A stretch of 64,000 nucleotides of DNA from Pseudoalteromonas piscicida (GTDB taxonomy: Bacteria > Pseudomonadota > Gammaproteobacteria > Enterobacterales > Alteromonadaceae), in assembly GCF_002744175.1 (NCBI RefSeq), contig NZ_NKHF01000037.1, positions 32,458 to 96,457 of the forward strand, in the 5' to 3' direction. The position numbers were made by a program, and so were the translations under genes. Below the pieces are notes generated by a model. It worked only from the letters and a program-made list of their open reading frames with translations, was not told the DNA's origin and searched no databases. Shown in pieces: positions 28,517 through 37,440 of this stretch (position 1 is the first letter of the stretch; each line of letters opens with the position of its first letter).

Positions 28517-30391
28517 TTACTTCTCTAGTTGATATACCGCACTGGCCAATGGTGCAAGGGTAATACTTGCCTTAACTTGTCCACCGTCTTTGCTCTGCTG
28601 TAATTGTAAGTTCGGGTGCGACTCTAGGATATCGCTATAGCGTCCTTGCCAATCTAAAGGCAAGTATACCGTTACGGTCCGAGAATTTTGCGCATCAAAA
28701 TTGCTGGCAATAAGTAGCTTTTGTTGCCCTAACTGACGACCAAACGCCATTACTTTCTCGATAGCGGTGGGATTGTTGCTATGTGTCACCACTTGGCTGT
28801 ATTGCCCTGCTGCAATCGCGGGTTGCTTTGCCAAATTCAGTAACTTAGCGTAGTAGTTGCGAAGCGATCTCTGCTCTTCACTCAACAGTGCGCCGTCGAA
28901 CTTTCCATGGTTCATCCATTTTTGATGCTCGGGCACCCCAATATAATCAAAAATACTGGTTCGGCTGGGACTGCCAAATCCGGCGGCCTCTGAGCCATCT
29001 TCCCCTACCGTTTGACCAAAGTAGATCATTGAGGGAGCCGTGCTTATCAAATGGCTCACCACCATAGCGGGTTTCCCTTTAAGCGCATCCCCGGCAAACT
29101 CTGGGCTGGCGATCCGTTGCTCATCATGGTTTTCTAAAAAGTGCAGCATATGAGGCGCGATATCTACAACTGATTGATGAATATCTAATACCGCTTGAGC
29201 ATTACCCTTTCCTTGCATTAGGGCCTTCAAGGTGTCATAAAAACCGACTTTATCGTAAAGATAATCCATCTTTCCTTGCTTGATGTAAGGTCGATACAAA
29301 GAAGGGTTATATACTTCGGCTAGCAAAAATGCTTCTGGATTTTTTGTCTTAATTGATGAGTTTAGAAAGCTCCAAAACTCTACTGGCACCATTTCGGCCA
29401 TATCATAACGAAACCCATCAACCCCCTTTTCTAGCCAAAAATGGGTAATAGCTTGGAACTTGTACCAGCTGTCTGGTAGCTGTTTATGCTGCCAAAATTC
29501 AAAGTGCGCTTGGTATCCCTTTTCAGCATACTCATCTGGTAGACGATCAAAGTCATAACTACCATCAGGCTTGACTCCATAGTTTACTTTGACGGTTTCA
29601 TACCAGTCGTTAATATCTGGTTTTGCTGCTCGAGCACCATTTCCAGTCCACTTCGCCGGAATTTCAGAAAACTTGCCATCGGCAAGTGGATGCGGATCCC
29701 CCCCCAACACTTGGTAATTTTCACTGCTTGGTACTTCAAATGCTTGGTCAACGACGTAGTAGAAGTTATTGTCTCTTGCATAAGTGACTTGTGTGTTGTC
29801 GTTATCGCCAAAGTCTACTGTGCCTTTGGGTGCCCCCAAGGATTGATAATTTCGGGCAACGTGATTCGGTACGATATCAATGATGACTTTGAGGCCAGCT
29901 TCGTGGGTGCGTTTGATTAACGCTTCAAACTCTGCAAGACGTGCTGAAGGATCGTTAGCAAGATCGGGGTTAACGTTATAATAATCTTTAATTGCATAAG
30001 GTGAGCCCGCTCTCCCCTTCACTACATCGGGATCATCTTGTCCAATGCCATATTTGCTGTAGTCGGTCACTAATGCGTGATGGAGCACTCCGGTATACCA
30101 AACATGGGTTACGCCCATGCTTTTTAATGACTCTAGTGCCGTTGGCGTAAAATCCGAAAATTTACCAACTCCGTTTTCTTCCAGTGTTCCCCAAGGCTTA
30201 TTGACGGTTTTGGTGTTGCCAAACAACCGAGTAAAGACTTGATACACAACCGGCTTGCTCAATGGTGCAACTTCAGACTGTAGTGTCATTTGTTCTGATT
30301 TTTTATCAACCGGCTCTGGACTGCAGCCGACTAAGCCTACTGCCCCACCTAAAAGGGCTGACACAGCCAATAGTAAAGATTTATTTTTCAT
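28517..30391 (-). CDS. Alpha-amylase family enzyme (GH13), lipoprotein
   Basis: A 624-residue enzyme that hydrolyses alpha-1,4-glucans. The signal ends in LVGC (Cys23), so it is lipid-anchored in the envelope. The GH13 regions are all visible: VIIDIVPNHVAR (region I), GFRYDMAEM with the nucleophile Asp (II), LLAEVYNPS with the acid Glu (III), and FLENHDEQRIA with the third Asp (IV). The C-terminal 90 residues form a beta domain. It leads the operon with the MFS carrier and GH15. A LacI-type palindrome lies about 60 bases before its start. Confidence 0.93.
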   Translation of the reverse strand: MKNKSLLLAVSALLGGAVGLVGCSPEPVDKKSEQMTLQSEVAPLSKPVVYQVFTRLFGNTKTVNKPWGTLEENGVGKFSDFTPTALESLKSMGVTHVWYTGVLHHALVTDYSKYGIGQDDPDVVKGRAGSPYAIKDYYNVNPDLANDPSARLAEFEALIKRTHEAGLKVIIDIVPNHVARNYQSLGAPKGTVDFGDNDNTQVTYARDNNFYYVVDQAFEVPSSENYQVLGGDPHPLADGKFSEIPAKWTGNGARAAKPDINDWYETVKVNYGVKPDGSYDFDRLPDEYAEKGYQAHFEFWQHKQLPDSWYKFQAITHFWLEKGVDGFRYDMAEMVPVEFWSFLNSSIKTKNPEAFLLAEVYNPSLYRPYIKQGKMDYLYDKVGFYDTLKALMQGKGNAQAVLDIHQSVVDIAPHMLHFLENHDEQRIASPEFAGDALKGKPAMVVSHLISTAPSMIYFGQTVGEDGSEAAGFGSPSRTSIFDYIGVPEHQKWMNHGKFDGALLSEEQRSLRNYYAKLLNLAKQPAIAAGQYSQVVTHSNNPTAIEKVMAFGRQLGQQKLLIASNFDAQNSRTVTVYLPLDWQGRYSDILESHPNLQLQQSKDGGQVKASITLAPLASAVYQLEK

Positions 30392-30452
30392 AGTGTTGTC
30401 ATAATGCTGTTTTAAAAGAGTCTACTTGCCTCGCCGAATGCATAGAACCGCT

Positions 30453-30466
30453 TGCATACGTATTCA
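30453..30466. promoter_or_regulatory. LacI-type operator of the GH13-MFS-GH15 operon
   Basis: TGCATACGTATTCA, palindromic at 12 of 14 positions with an ACGT core. It is identical to the site before the TonB receptor gene and differs by one base from the site before the second GH13 gene. Confidence 0.78.
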
Positions 30467-30529
30467 CAGGGCTATTCGCAGTTGTAAATCTAGGCTTAGA
30501 ACCAATCGATAACCGTCGTTAAGCACTAC

Positions 30530-30616
30530 TCAACCTGAAATCGGGTTAAGAAGTTAGTTAACCGACTAAAATACCTAAACTCAAAGGCGTAATATCGCTC
30601 TAGCCAGAAGTTATTT
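30530..30616 (+). repeat. Partial copy of dispersed repeat family A
   Basis: This segment matches the left part of the full element at 47245-47443: AACCTGAAnTnGGGnTAAGAAGT, then ACTAAAATACCTAAACTC, then CTCTAGCCAGAAGTTATT. It lacks the right half. Its last bases overlap the stop codon of the halogenase gene, so repeat sequence forms the end of that reading frame. Confidence 0.75.
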
Positions 30617-32125
30617 ATTCATTGTCGACGCAAGTGCGTCTAGTTCAGCCCTATGTGTTTTAAAGTTTAAACCACATCGACTTAGGTAATTTTCAATTTT
30701 CCCGACATCATGTTGCAAAGCTCGCGCATTACCTGGTTTGAGCTGAGCTTGATCTGGGTAGATCCCATAACCAGCTAATAAACAATGCCAACTAACAGAA
30801 GGGTAGTATTGATCGATATTTTGTCGTGCCAGTTCGTCTGACAGGTTATTTCCTGCGACCCATGTCTGTAAAACTTGAAAAAGTGAACGAGATAAGTTGT
30901 TATTATTTGCATTATCAAGCCAGTACTTTGTATCCGTTCGACTATTTACGCGATAATGCGCAACGATATAATCTCTAATTGCTTGATAGCGAGCATTGAT
31001 TGAGTGATTGTGCTTGTCTCTCTTGCCATCTGTGAATCCGGCCTCTTGGTAGCACTCAATAAAGCTCTGAACGGTTTCTTGCACTATGTGTAAAGCAGTT
31101 GCTTCTAATGGTTCAATAAAGCCTTGTGATAAGCCAATCGCAATACAGTTATTTTGCCAATGCGTTTTGACCTGTCCTACTTTCATCTTGATATGGCGAG
31201 CTTCTACATCCGAGTCTAGCAACCCTAGGGCGGCTCTTAATTCTGTTTCTGCCTGATCCTGATCGCAATAACGCTGGCTATACACATAGCCATTACCGAT
31301 TCGATTGGTAAGTGGAATATGCCACGACCACCCATATTTGCGCGCAACTGATTTAGTTTCAGAGCTAATAATATCGACCTGCTCTGTGGGCAGTACGACC
31401 GCAGCGTCATTAAACAAGTTATCGCCAAATGATTCAAAACCTACGCCAAGCGCTTGTTGTAAGAGTAAACTCTTAAATCCAGAGCAATCAACAAAGATAT
31501 CTCCTGTTATTTCCAAGCCCTCTGAAGTAATAAGCGCTGCGATGTCGCCGTTAACTTGCTTTCGGACATCTGAAATTGTCGCATCAATACGCTTCACATT
31601 GAGCTTTGCCGCCTTACGCGCCAAAAGCTCTCCAAGCAAAGTTGAGTCAAAGTGATAACCATAGTTAATTTCAAATGGAAAGTTCTCCGCCGCGATAGGA
31701 GACTTATTAGCGTTTGCTAAGTGAGTCGCCAGAAAAAAGTGGTCAGGGTGCCCCTCCACATCAATTGCCTTACGCCTAACAAAGCTATTATGGAAAAAGG
31801 CTGGTGCCGAATAGTCATCTGGCTGTGCGGGAAATGGATGGAAGTAACTCGAAAACCCAGGTTTTGTTGACCAGTCTATAAAGCGAATACCATTTTTGTA
31901 TGTCGCGTTACAAGCTGGCATCCACTCGGATTCTGAAATACCAAGGTAATCCATAAAGCCTTTGAATTGCGGTGTAGACCCCTCTCCAACACCAATAATT
32001 CCTATGCTAGAAGACTCAACGACGGTGATTTCTATTGCTTTATCAGCCCAGCTTTTGGCCATCATAGTTGCAGCCATCCAACCAGCAGTTCCGCCACCTA
32101 GAATCACTATTTTCTGATTTTTCAT
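30611..32125 (-). CDS. Flavin-dependent tryptophan-halogenase family protein
   Basis: A 504-residue FAD enzyme. It opens with the flavin motif ILGGGTAGWMAA, has NATYKNGIRF with the lysine equivalent to the catalytic Lys of PrnA/RebH, and holds WSWHIP, the WxWxIP signature of flavin-dependent halogenases. A further family block is GLSQGFIEPLEATALHIVQ. It lies 155 bases downstream of a TonB-dependent receptor gene, beyond a terminator, so it is probably expressed by read-through. Proteins like this often accompany sugar TonB receptors in Alteromonadales and Caulobacter relatives, and their substrate is usually unknown. Its 3' end touches a repeat element. Family is sure; halogenation and substrate are not. 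Confidence 0.88.
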   Translation of the reverse strand: MKNQKIVILGGGTAGWMAATMMAKSWADKAIEITVVESSSIGIIGVGEGSTPQFKGFMDYLGISESEWMPACNATYKNGIRFIDWSTKPGFSSYFHPFPAQPDDYSAPAFFHNSFVRRKAIDVEGHPDHFFLATHLANANKSPIAAENFPFEINYGYHFDSTLLGELLARKAAKLNVKRIDATISDVRKQVNGDIAALITSEGLEITGDIFVDCSGFKSLLLQQALGVGFESFGDNLFNDAAVVLPTEQVDIISSETKSVARKYGWSWHIPLTNRIGNGYVYSQRYCDQDQAETELRAALGLLDSDVEARHIKMKVGQVKTHWQNNCIAIGLSQGFIEPLEATALHIVQETVQSFIECYQEAGFTDGKRDKHNHSINARYQAIRDYIVAHYRVNSRTDTKYWLDNANNNNLSRSLFQVLQTWVAGNNLSDELARQNIDQYYPSVSWHCLLAGYGIYPDQAQLKPGNARALQHDVGKIENYLSRCGLNFKTHRAELDALASTMNK

Positions 32126-32228
32126 CGTCTTCGCACCTTAAAACTATTAAAACTACTTATAAAAAGCTGAGTAAATACGCCTAGTTAGAAAATAGATGAT
32201 AGCAACCAACTATTGTTATAGCGATTAT

Positions 32229-32264
32229 AAAAAAGCCACCAAAGCAGGGGTTACTTTGGTGGCT
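32229..32264 (-). terminator. Terminator after the TonB receptor gene
   Basis: On the minus strand AGCCACCAAAG, a loop, and CTTTGGTGGCTTTTTTA form a strong stem with a T run, between the receptor and halogenase genes. Some read-through is needed if the halogenase has no promoter of its own. Confidence 0.88.
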
Positions 32265-32280
32265 ATGATGTTTTTATTAA

Positions 32281-35136
32281 TTAGAAGCTATAGTTAAAGC
32301 CTAAATAATACTGGCGACCAAACTCCTTGTATTCCCCTGTTGCCAGAGCAGTACCGTAGTTAGTTGTGTTCGGTTCGTCAGTCAAGTTATTCACTTGCAA
32401 GACCGCTTCTAAGCCGTTCTCAAAGTTGTATGAAGCTTGCCAATCAACCACAGTATATTCATCAGCCCAAGCTAACGATGACCCACCAGGTGAAGCACCT
32501 TCATAGACGTACTCATCACGGTAACGAATGTTCAAGTGTGTAGTGAACGAATCGATGTTCCAAAATACCGTTGCACTCCAAACATTTTCTGATAAACCAG
32601 GCAGCGGTAATTGTTGATCTGGGAAGTTACCACCACCATCAACCGTTGTCTCGCTCTCGGTATATGAGTAGTTTGCATTAAAGCCTAAGCCTGAAAAAAT
32701 ACCCGGCAAGTTATCAAACATAGTCGTATAAGCAAGCTCGATACCTCTTACATAACCGCCTTGGTCATTGTTTTGTGTCGTTTGATACTGACCAGCTACA
32801 AACCCTTCAGGAACTTCTAAGCCAATGTCAGCCCAATCAACCTCTCCCTCTTGATAAGTAATGCTTTCAATCAAAGATTCAATATCTTTCCAGAACAGTG
32901 CCGCAACAAAAGCACCGCCGTCTTCAAAATAGCGCTCATATGATAAGTCTAGTTGAGTTGCTCTAAATGGGTCGAGATTTGGGTTACCTTTGGACCATAC
33001 ATTGTAACGAGGGCTCTTGCCATCATTTGCAGTATCAGCCCAAGAACCCGCACCACCTCTTAATTGATAAACCGGTGGGCGACCGATAACTTCAGCAGCA
33101 GCAAACCTAATTTGATCGGTGTCGCTTACTCTGAAATTCAAGTTCAACGATGGTAATGTGTCAGTATATTCAGGGCCATAGTTGACGTGACGATAATCCG
33201 TTCTTTCAACACCGTTATCATCTACAATTGAATCACCGACTTCATCACCTTGGATCTGTTGAATGCCAATAGATTTAGTATCGGTTCTTACTACTCTCAC
33301 ACCGAAATTACCGGTCACAGGAATGTCTGCAATTTCAGTGTCAATGTTAGCCATAATATAACCGGCTAGTACTTCTTCTCTTACTGCTCCACTCTCAATA
33401 AGTGTCCAGTTATGGCCCCAAGTTTGTTGTGCATCATAATTACCTGGACCAAACACTTCGTTAGCAATACCTTCTAAGTCTAATTCTAAGTATTGGAAGC
33501 CTCTTGTATCCCTGAGTGACACAAACCCTGTTAAATCGTGAGGAATACAAGGATGGTTTTGGTCATTAAACTCACACCCTTTGTTTGTAACGATAGAGCC
33601 ATCTGGTAGCTGATAACCGTTTTGTCCCTCTCGAGCTCCCCATCTAAATGTTGAGCGTTGGTCAGTGAATTCACGATCAGACCAGCGCGCACCTACTTCA
33701 ATAGATGAAATAAAGCTGTTCTCGATATAATATTTAAAATCGACTTTAACGCTGTCTAACTCATCGGTATATTTGTGCGGAAATTGTTCCCAGTCACCAA
33801 GGCGCATATTCGAAAGGTCTGTGTAACCATTGCCTAAAGTTAACAGCGGTGAATCTTTTTCTCTTTGTGCAAAAGAAAAGGTTTGGTTTCTTAATTCCTG
33901 CCACGTATTAACGAGTGTGCCATCTTCAAGAGTCGCAGTACCAAATTCATATGCGTGCATAGAGGCAATCATGTCTCTACGGGTCTTTTCACCTTCACTA
34001 TGCGCTAAGTCTAACTTCAGTTCCCAAGCATCTGCCGTGTAGTGCAAGTTTAAACCGAAGCTATCTGTAGTAGAGTCTGTAGATTGGTCTTCAGAGCGCA
34101 TCTCAACCCACGGTCCGTTAGGGTCTGTGATTGTCACATCACCAGCAACTAAGAAGCCATCTTTTACAACCGCATTGTCGATGGTATACAAAGAGTTAAG
34201 ATCTTTCGAGAATCCTTCAATGTTTAAACCGCTCTTTTTATCTTCCGATTCAAATTTTGAGTGAAAATAGTCAAACTGTACTTTAAACGCATCAGTCGGT
34301 TGATATACCAATGTGCTTAGAAGGCCAAGTCTTTCATCGCTACCTTTAGCTGAACGATATTGGAAACCATTAACTGAACGCTCTTCATTACCGTCGCCAT
34401 CAAAATCTTGAGACCGCGTAGGAGCATGAGCTGATATATCAATCGCGTTATTTGGTTGGTTTAAATAGGCTCCACCGATGGCGAAACCTAGGGTCTCATT
34501 TAAGAACTTACCACGATAAGAGAAGCTAATACGCTCTCCAGTTGAGTCAGCACCAACATCAGATGCAGCATCGTTGTACGAATATCTAATAGAAGAATTA
34601 AAGTTATGCTCATTCTCAGCATCCAACGGGTTAGCCGTTTTCAGCTCAACAGTACCTGCTACACCACCTTCAACCAAAGACGCTTTAGGAGACTTATATA
34701 CCGCAGCCTGATTAATTAACTCTGAGGGGTATTGGTCAAATGAAATCCACCGACTCCCCGCCGTATAACCACTGGTGCTGGCTTGCTCGCGCCCATTCAG
34801 CGTTGTCTGAATAAAGTCACCATTCATACCACGTATGTTTAGTTGAGATGACTGTCCGCTTGCTCGTACCGCAGTAATACCAGGTAAGCGACTCAACGAG
34901 TCTGCTATAGATACATCTGGTAATGAAGCTAAGTCACCAGCATCAACAATTTCAGCAACTGTATCGCTGAACCTTTTCTTGTCAATTGAAGCGATGATAC
35001 TGCGAGAAATACCACGAACTTCTATCACCTCTACGTTTTCATCTTTTTCAGCGGTGTTATCTTCGACTGGAGCTGCATGACTCACACCTGCAGCAATCAA
35101 TGCAAGTGTTAGCATACTCGGTTTGAACTTAGACAT
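32281..35136 (-). CDS. TonB-dependent outer-membrane receptor, probable maltodextrin importer
   Basis: A 951-residue receptor. A signal peptide of about 21 residues ends at SHA. An IEVRGIS-type start of the plug follows, then the plug domain (DAGDLASLPDVSIADSLSRLPG, QLNIRGMNGDFIQTTLNGRE, and VYKSPKASLVEGGVAGTVELKT) and a long 22-stranded barrel ending in the aromatic FNYSF that outer-membrane assembly requires. This form is the common sugar-type receptor of Alteromonadales. Its operator is the same palindrome used for the starch enzymes, so uptake of maltodextrins is the best guess. The halogenase gene follows. Confidence 0.9.
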   Translation of the reverse strand: MSKFKPSMLTLALIAAGVSHAAPVEDNTAEKDENVEVIEVRGISRSIIASIDKKRFSDTVAEIVDAGDLASLPDVSIADSLSRLPGITAVRASGQSSQLNIRGMNGDFIQTTLNGREQASTSGYTAGSRWISFDQYPSELINQAAVYKSPKASLVEGGVAGTVELKTANPLDAENEHNFNSSIRYSYNDAASDVGADSTGERISFSYRGKFLNETLGFAIGGAYLNQPNNAIDISAHAPTRSQDFDGDGNEERSVNGFQYRSAKGSDERLGLLSTLVYQPTDAFKVQFDYFHSKFESEDKKSGLNIEGFSKDLNSLYTIDNAVVKDGFLVAGDVTITDPNGPWVEMRSEDQSTDSTTDSFGLNLHYTADAWELKLDLAHSEGEKTRRDMIASMHAYEFGTATLEDGTLVNTWQELRNQTFSFAQREKDSPLLTLGNGYTDLSNMRLGDWEQFPHKYTDELDSVKVDFKYYIENSFISSIEVGARWSDREFTDQRSTFRWGAREGQNGYQLPDGSIVTNKGCEFNDQNHPCIPHDLTGFVSLRDTRGFQYLELDLEGIANEVFGPGNYDAQQTWGHNWTLIESGAVREEVLAGYIMANIDTEIADIPVTGNFGVRVVRTDTKSIGIQQIQGDEVGDSIVDDNGVERTDYRHVNYGPEYTDTLPSLNLNFRVSDTDQIRFAAAEVIGRPPVYQLRGGAGSWADTANDGKSPRYNVWSKGNPNLDPFRATQLDLSYERYFEDGGAFVAALFWKDIESLIESITYQEGEVDWADIGLEVPEGFVAGQYQTTQNNDQGGYVRGIELAYTTMFDNLPGIFSGLGFNANYSYTESETTVDGGGNFPDQQLPLPGLSENVWSATVFWNIDSFTTHLNIRYRDEYVYEGASPGGSSLAWADEYTVVDWQASYNFENGLEAVLQVNNLTDEPNTTNYGTALATGEYKEFGRQYYLGFNYSF

Positions 35137-35269
35137 AATGTTTTATCCCAATTAACCATATTATATTGTGCTTTGTGTTCATCAGGCGTGCAATTTGATG
35201 AAAAAACAGTCGAGCACAGTTGTTGTCAGTCAAATACTAGCGGTTGATTAAATTTGTAAACAACTTTGT

Positions 35270-35283
35270 GCATACGTATTCAA
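35270..35283. promoter_or_regulatory. LacI-type operator of the TonB receptor gene
   Basis: TGCATACGTATTCA lies 134 bases before the receptor start and is identical to the site at 30453. The remaining sequence from 35284 to 35622 is AT-rich and shows no gene I can support. Confidence 0.78.
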
Positions 35284-35622
35284 AGCTAGTGCATTTCTTG
35301 AAAATTTACAGGTTTTTTACAGCAAATAAGCATAACCAACTGATATAAAAAGCTTTTAATTGGATAAGGCTAAAAGTCCGCTATGGTGATTAAATCTGTT
35401 TTAAATTCACTAAATCTTAACGTTATAGGGCTACTCTTACCTCTTGAATGAAGTTCATTGGCTGAATTATTCCGTAAAAATGCATGATAGTTAAATTGGT
35501 CTTACCAATAAATTTCTATCAGACCCCCTATAAACAAAGCCAAACAGTTTCTTAGTTCAAAATTGGTAAATTTATTTAATAAATCAAAATAACGTAAAAG
35601 ACCTCACCTCAATTAGGGCCAC

Positions 35623-35648
35623 AAAACCTGCATACGTATGCAGGTTTT
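35623..35648. promoter_or_regulatory. LacI-type operator of the GH13 glucosidase gene (26-base perfect palindrome)
   Basis: The core TGCATACGTATGCA (35629-35642) is extended on both sides so that 26 bases in a row are perfectly self-complementary, starting with AAAACC and ending with GGTTTT. It lies about 125 bases before the GH13 start. In RNA it would also fold as a hairpin followed by T residues. Confidence 0.82.
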
Positions 35649-35770
35649 TTACACCCTACCGAGCATGACGTATTCTTTGCCAAAATTAGTGGTGAAAGTG
35701 CATAGCATAGTATTTACTTGATACACAGCACAGCCACAGAACAAACAGGCACATAAGCCGGAGAAAGTGC

Positions 35771-37393
35771 ATGGCAACTAATAATGAGTGGTGGAAAGGC
35801 GCGGTTATTTATCAAATATACCCACGTAGCTTTCAGGACAGTAACGCAGATGGTATTGGCGATTTAAAGGGGATTATTCAACGACTCGACTACATTAAAT
35901 CCCTTGGAGTTGACGCAGTATGGATTTCCCCATTCTTTAAATCACCAATGAAAGACTTTGGTTATGATATTAGTGATTATCGCGATATCGATCCAATGTT
36001 TGGCTCCATTGAAGACTTTGATGAGCTCATTAACCAAGCACACGAACGCGACATTAAAATAATTATCGATCAGGTGCTGAGCCATACCTCAAACCAACAC
36101 CCTTGGTTTATTGAAAGCCGTGAAAATAAAACCAATGATAAAGCTGACTGGTATGTTTGGGCTGATGCGAACCCAGATGGTAGCCCACCTAATAACTGGC
36201 TGTCTATCTTTGGTGGTGTTGCATGGCAATGGGAACCAAGACGCTGCCAATATTACCTACATAATTTCTTGACTGAACAACCGGATCTTAACTTCCACAA
36301 TCCAGAAGTACGTAAAGCTGTTTTAGATAATGTCGAGTTTTGGCTTAAAAAAGGCGTCGATGGTTTTAGATTAGATGCCATTAACTTCTGCTTCCATGAC
36401 CAACAATTAAGAGATAATCCAGCAAAACCTGTTGAGTTACGCCAAGGACGTGGTTTCAGTGAAGATAACCCGTATGCGTTCCAGTATCATTATTACAACA
36501 ATACGCAGCCTGAAAACCTCGCATTTATGGAAGCGATCCGGGCCCTACTTGATCGCTACCCAGGTACAGTCAGCCTAGGAGAGATAAGCTCTGAGGATTC
36601 GTTGCAAACCATGGCTGAATACACCGCCGATGGTAACAAGCTACACATGGGTTACAGTTTTGAACTCCTCACTAACGACTACAGTGCCAAATATATTCGA
36701 GAAACAGTGTCTCGCCTCGAATCTGTGATGACTGAAGGATGGCCTTGTTGGGCATTTGCTAACCATGATGTTGAGCGCGTAGCAAGCCGCTGGAGTGCCA
36801 ATGGGGCTGTGAATGATGAACAAGTAAAAATGCTGACAGCCCTACTCGGTTCGCTACGCGGTAGTGTATGCATGTATCAAGGAGAAGAACTTGGACTTGG
36901 CGAGGCTGCGGTAGCATTCGAAGAGCTGCAAGATCCCTATGGGATCACGTTCTGGCCTAACTTTAAAGGCCGCGATGGTTGTCGCACACCAATGCCATGG
37001 ACCAAAGCAAAATCAAACGCAGGCTTTTCTGATGCAAAGCCTTGGTTACCCGTGTTCCATGAACATGCCGAACGAGCAGTAGATGAACAAGCGCAGGATA
37101 CCAACTCAACGCTTAGCTTCTATCAAGCATTTTTGCAATGGCGAAATAATCAACCTGCACTGAGAACTGGTGAAATAGAGTTCATCGATACGCCTGAGCC
37201 TGTATTAGCTTTCTATCGTAAGGTGGACGAGCAAACCTTGTTATGTGCTTTTAACTTAGCAGATGAACAACAGGCAGTCGTATTACCAGAGGCAACATTG
37301 ACTCAATGCAACGTTAAACATCAAAGTGGTACCATCACCGCAAATACACTGACGCTAAATGCCTTTGGCTGTTATTTTGCTGAAATCTCTTAA
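35771..37393 (+). CDS. Alpha-glucosidase (GH13, oligo-1,6-glucosidase/maltase type), cytoplasmic
   Basis: A 540-residue enzyme with no signal peptide. The GH13 sequence order is complete: YQIYPRSFQDSNADGIGDL, GVDAVWISPFFKSPMKDFGYD, IIIDQVLSHTSNQHPWF (region I), VDGFRLDAINF (II, nucleophile Asp), VSLGEISSED (III, acid Glu) and FANHDVERV (IV). The pattern QVLSHTS and the C-terminal beta domain place it with GH13 alpha-glucosidases that split maltose and short maltodextrins to glucose. It faces away from the receptor gene across a shared control region of about 630 bases with two operators. It probably processes the sugars the MFS carrier imports. Confidence 0.93.
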   Translation: MATNNEWWKGAVIYQIYPRSFQDSNADGIGDLKGIIQRLDYIKSLGVDAVWISPFFKSPMKDFGYDISDYRDIDPMFGSIEDFDELINQAHERDIKIIIDQVLSHTSNQHPWFIESRENKTNDKADWYVWADANPDGSPPNNWLSIFGGVAWQWEPRRCQYYLHNFLTEQPDLNFHNPEVRKAVLDNVEFWLKKGVDGFRLDAINFCFHDQQLRDNPAKPVELRQGRGFSEDNPYAFQYHYYNNTQPENLAFMEAIRALLDRYPGTVSLGEISSEDSLQTMAEYTADGNKLHMGYSFELLTNDYSAKYIRETVSRLESVMTEGWPCWAFANHDVERVASRWSANGAVNDEQVKMLTALLGSLRGSVCMYQGEELGLGEAAVAFEELQDPYGITFWPNFKGRDGCRTPMPWTKAKSNAGFSDAKPWLPVFHEHAERAVDEQAQDTNSTLSFYQAFLQWRNNQPALRTGEIEFIDTPEPVLAFYRKVDEQTLLCAFNLADEQQAVVLPEATLTQCNVKHQSGTITANTLTLNAFGCYFAEIS

Positions 37394-37413
37394 TCCAAGA
37401 TACGATTAACACA

Positions 37414-37440
37414 GAGCGGCTATTATGCCGCTCTTTCTTT
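37414..37440 (+). terminator. Terminator after the GH13 glucosidase gene
   Basis: GAGCGGC, a six-base loop and GCCGCTC followed by TTTCTTT. It overlaps the 3' end of the convergent EAL gene. Confidence 0.82.
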
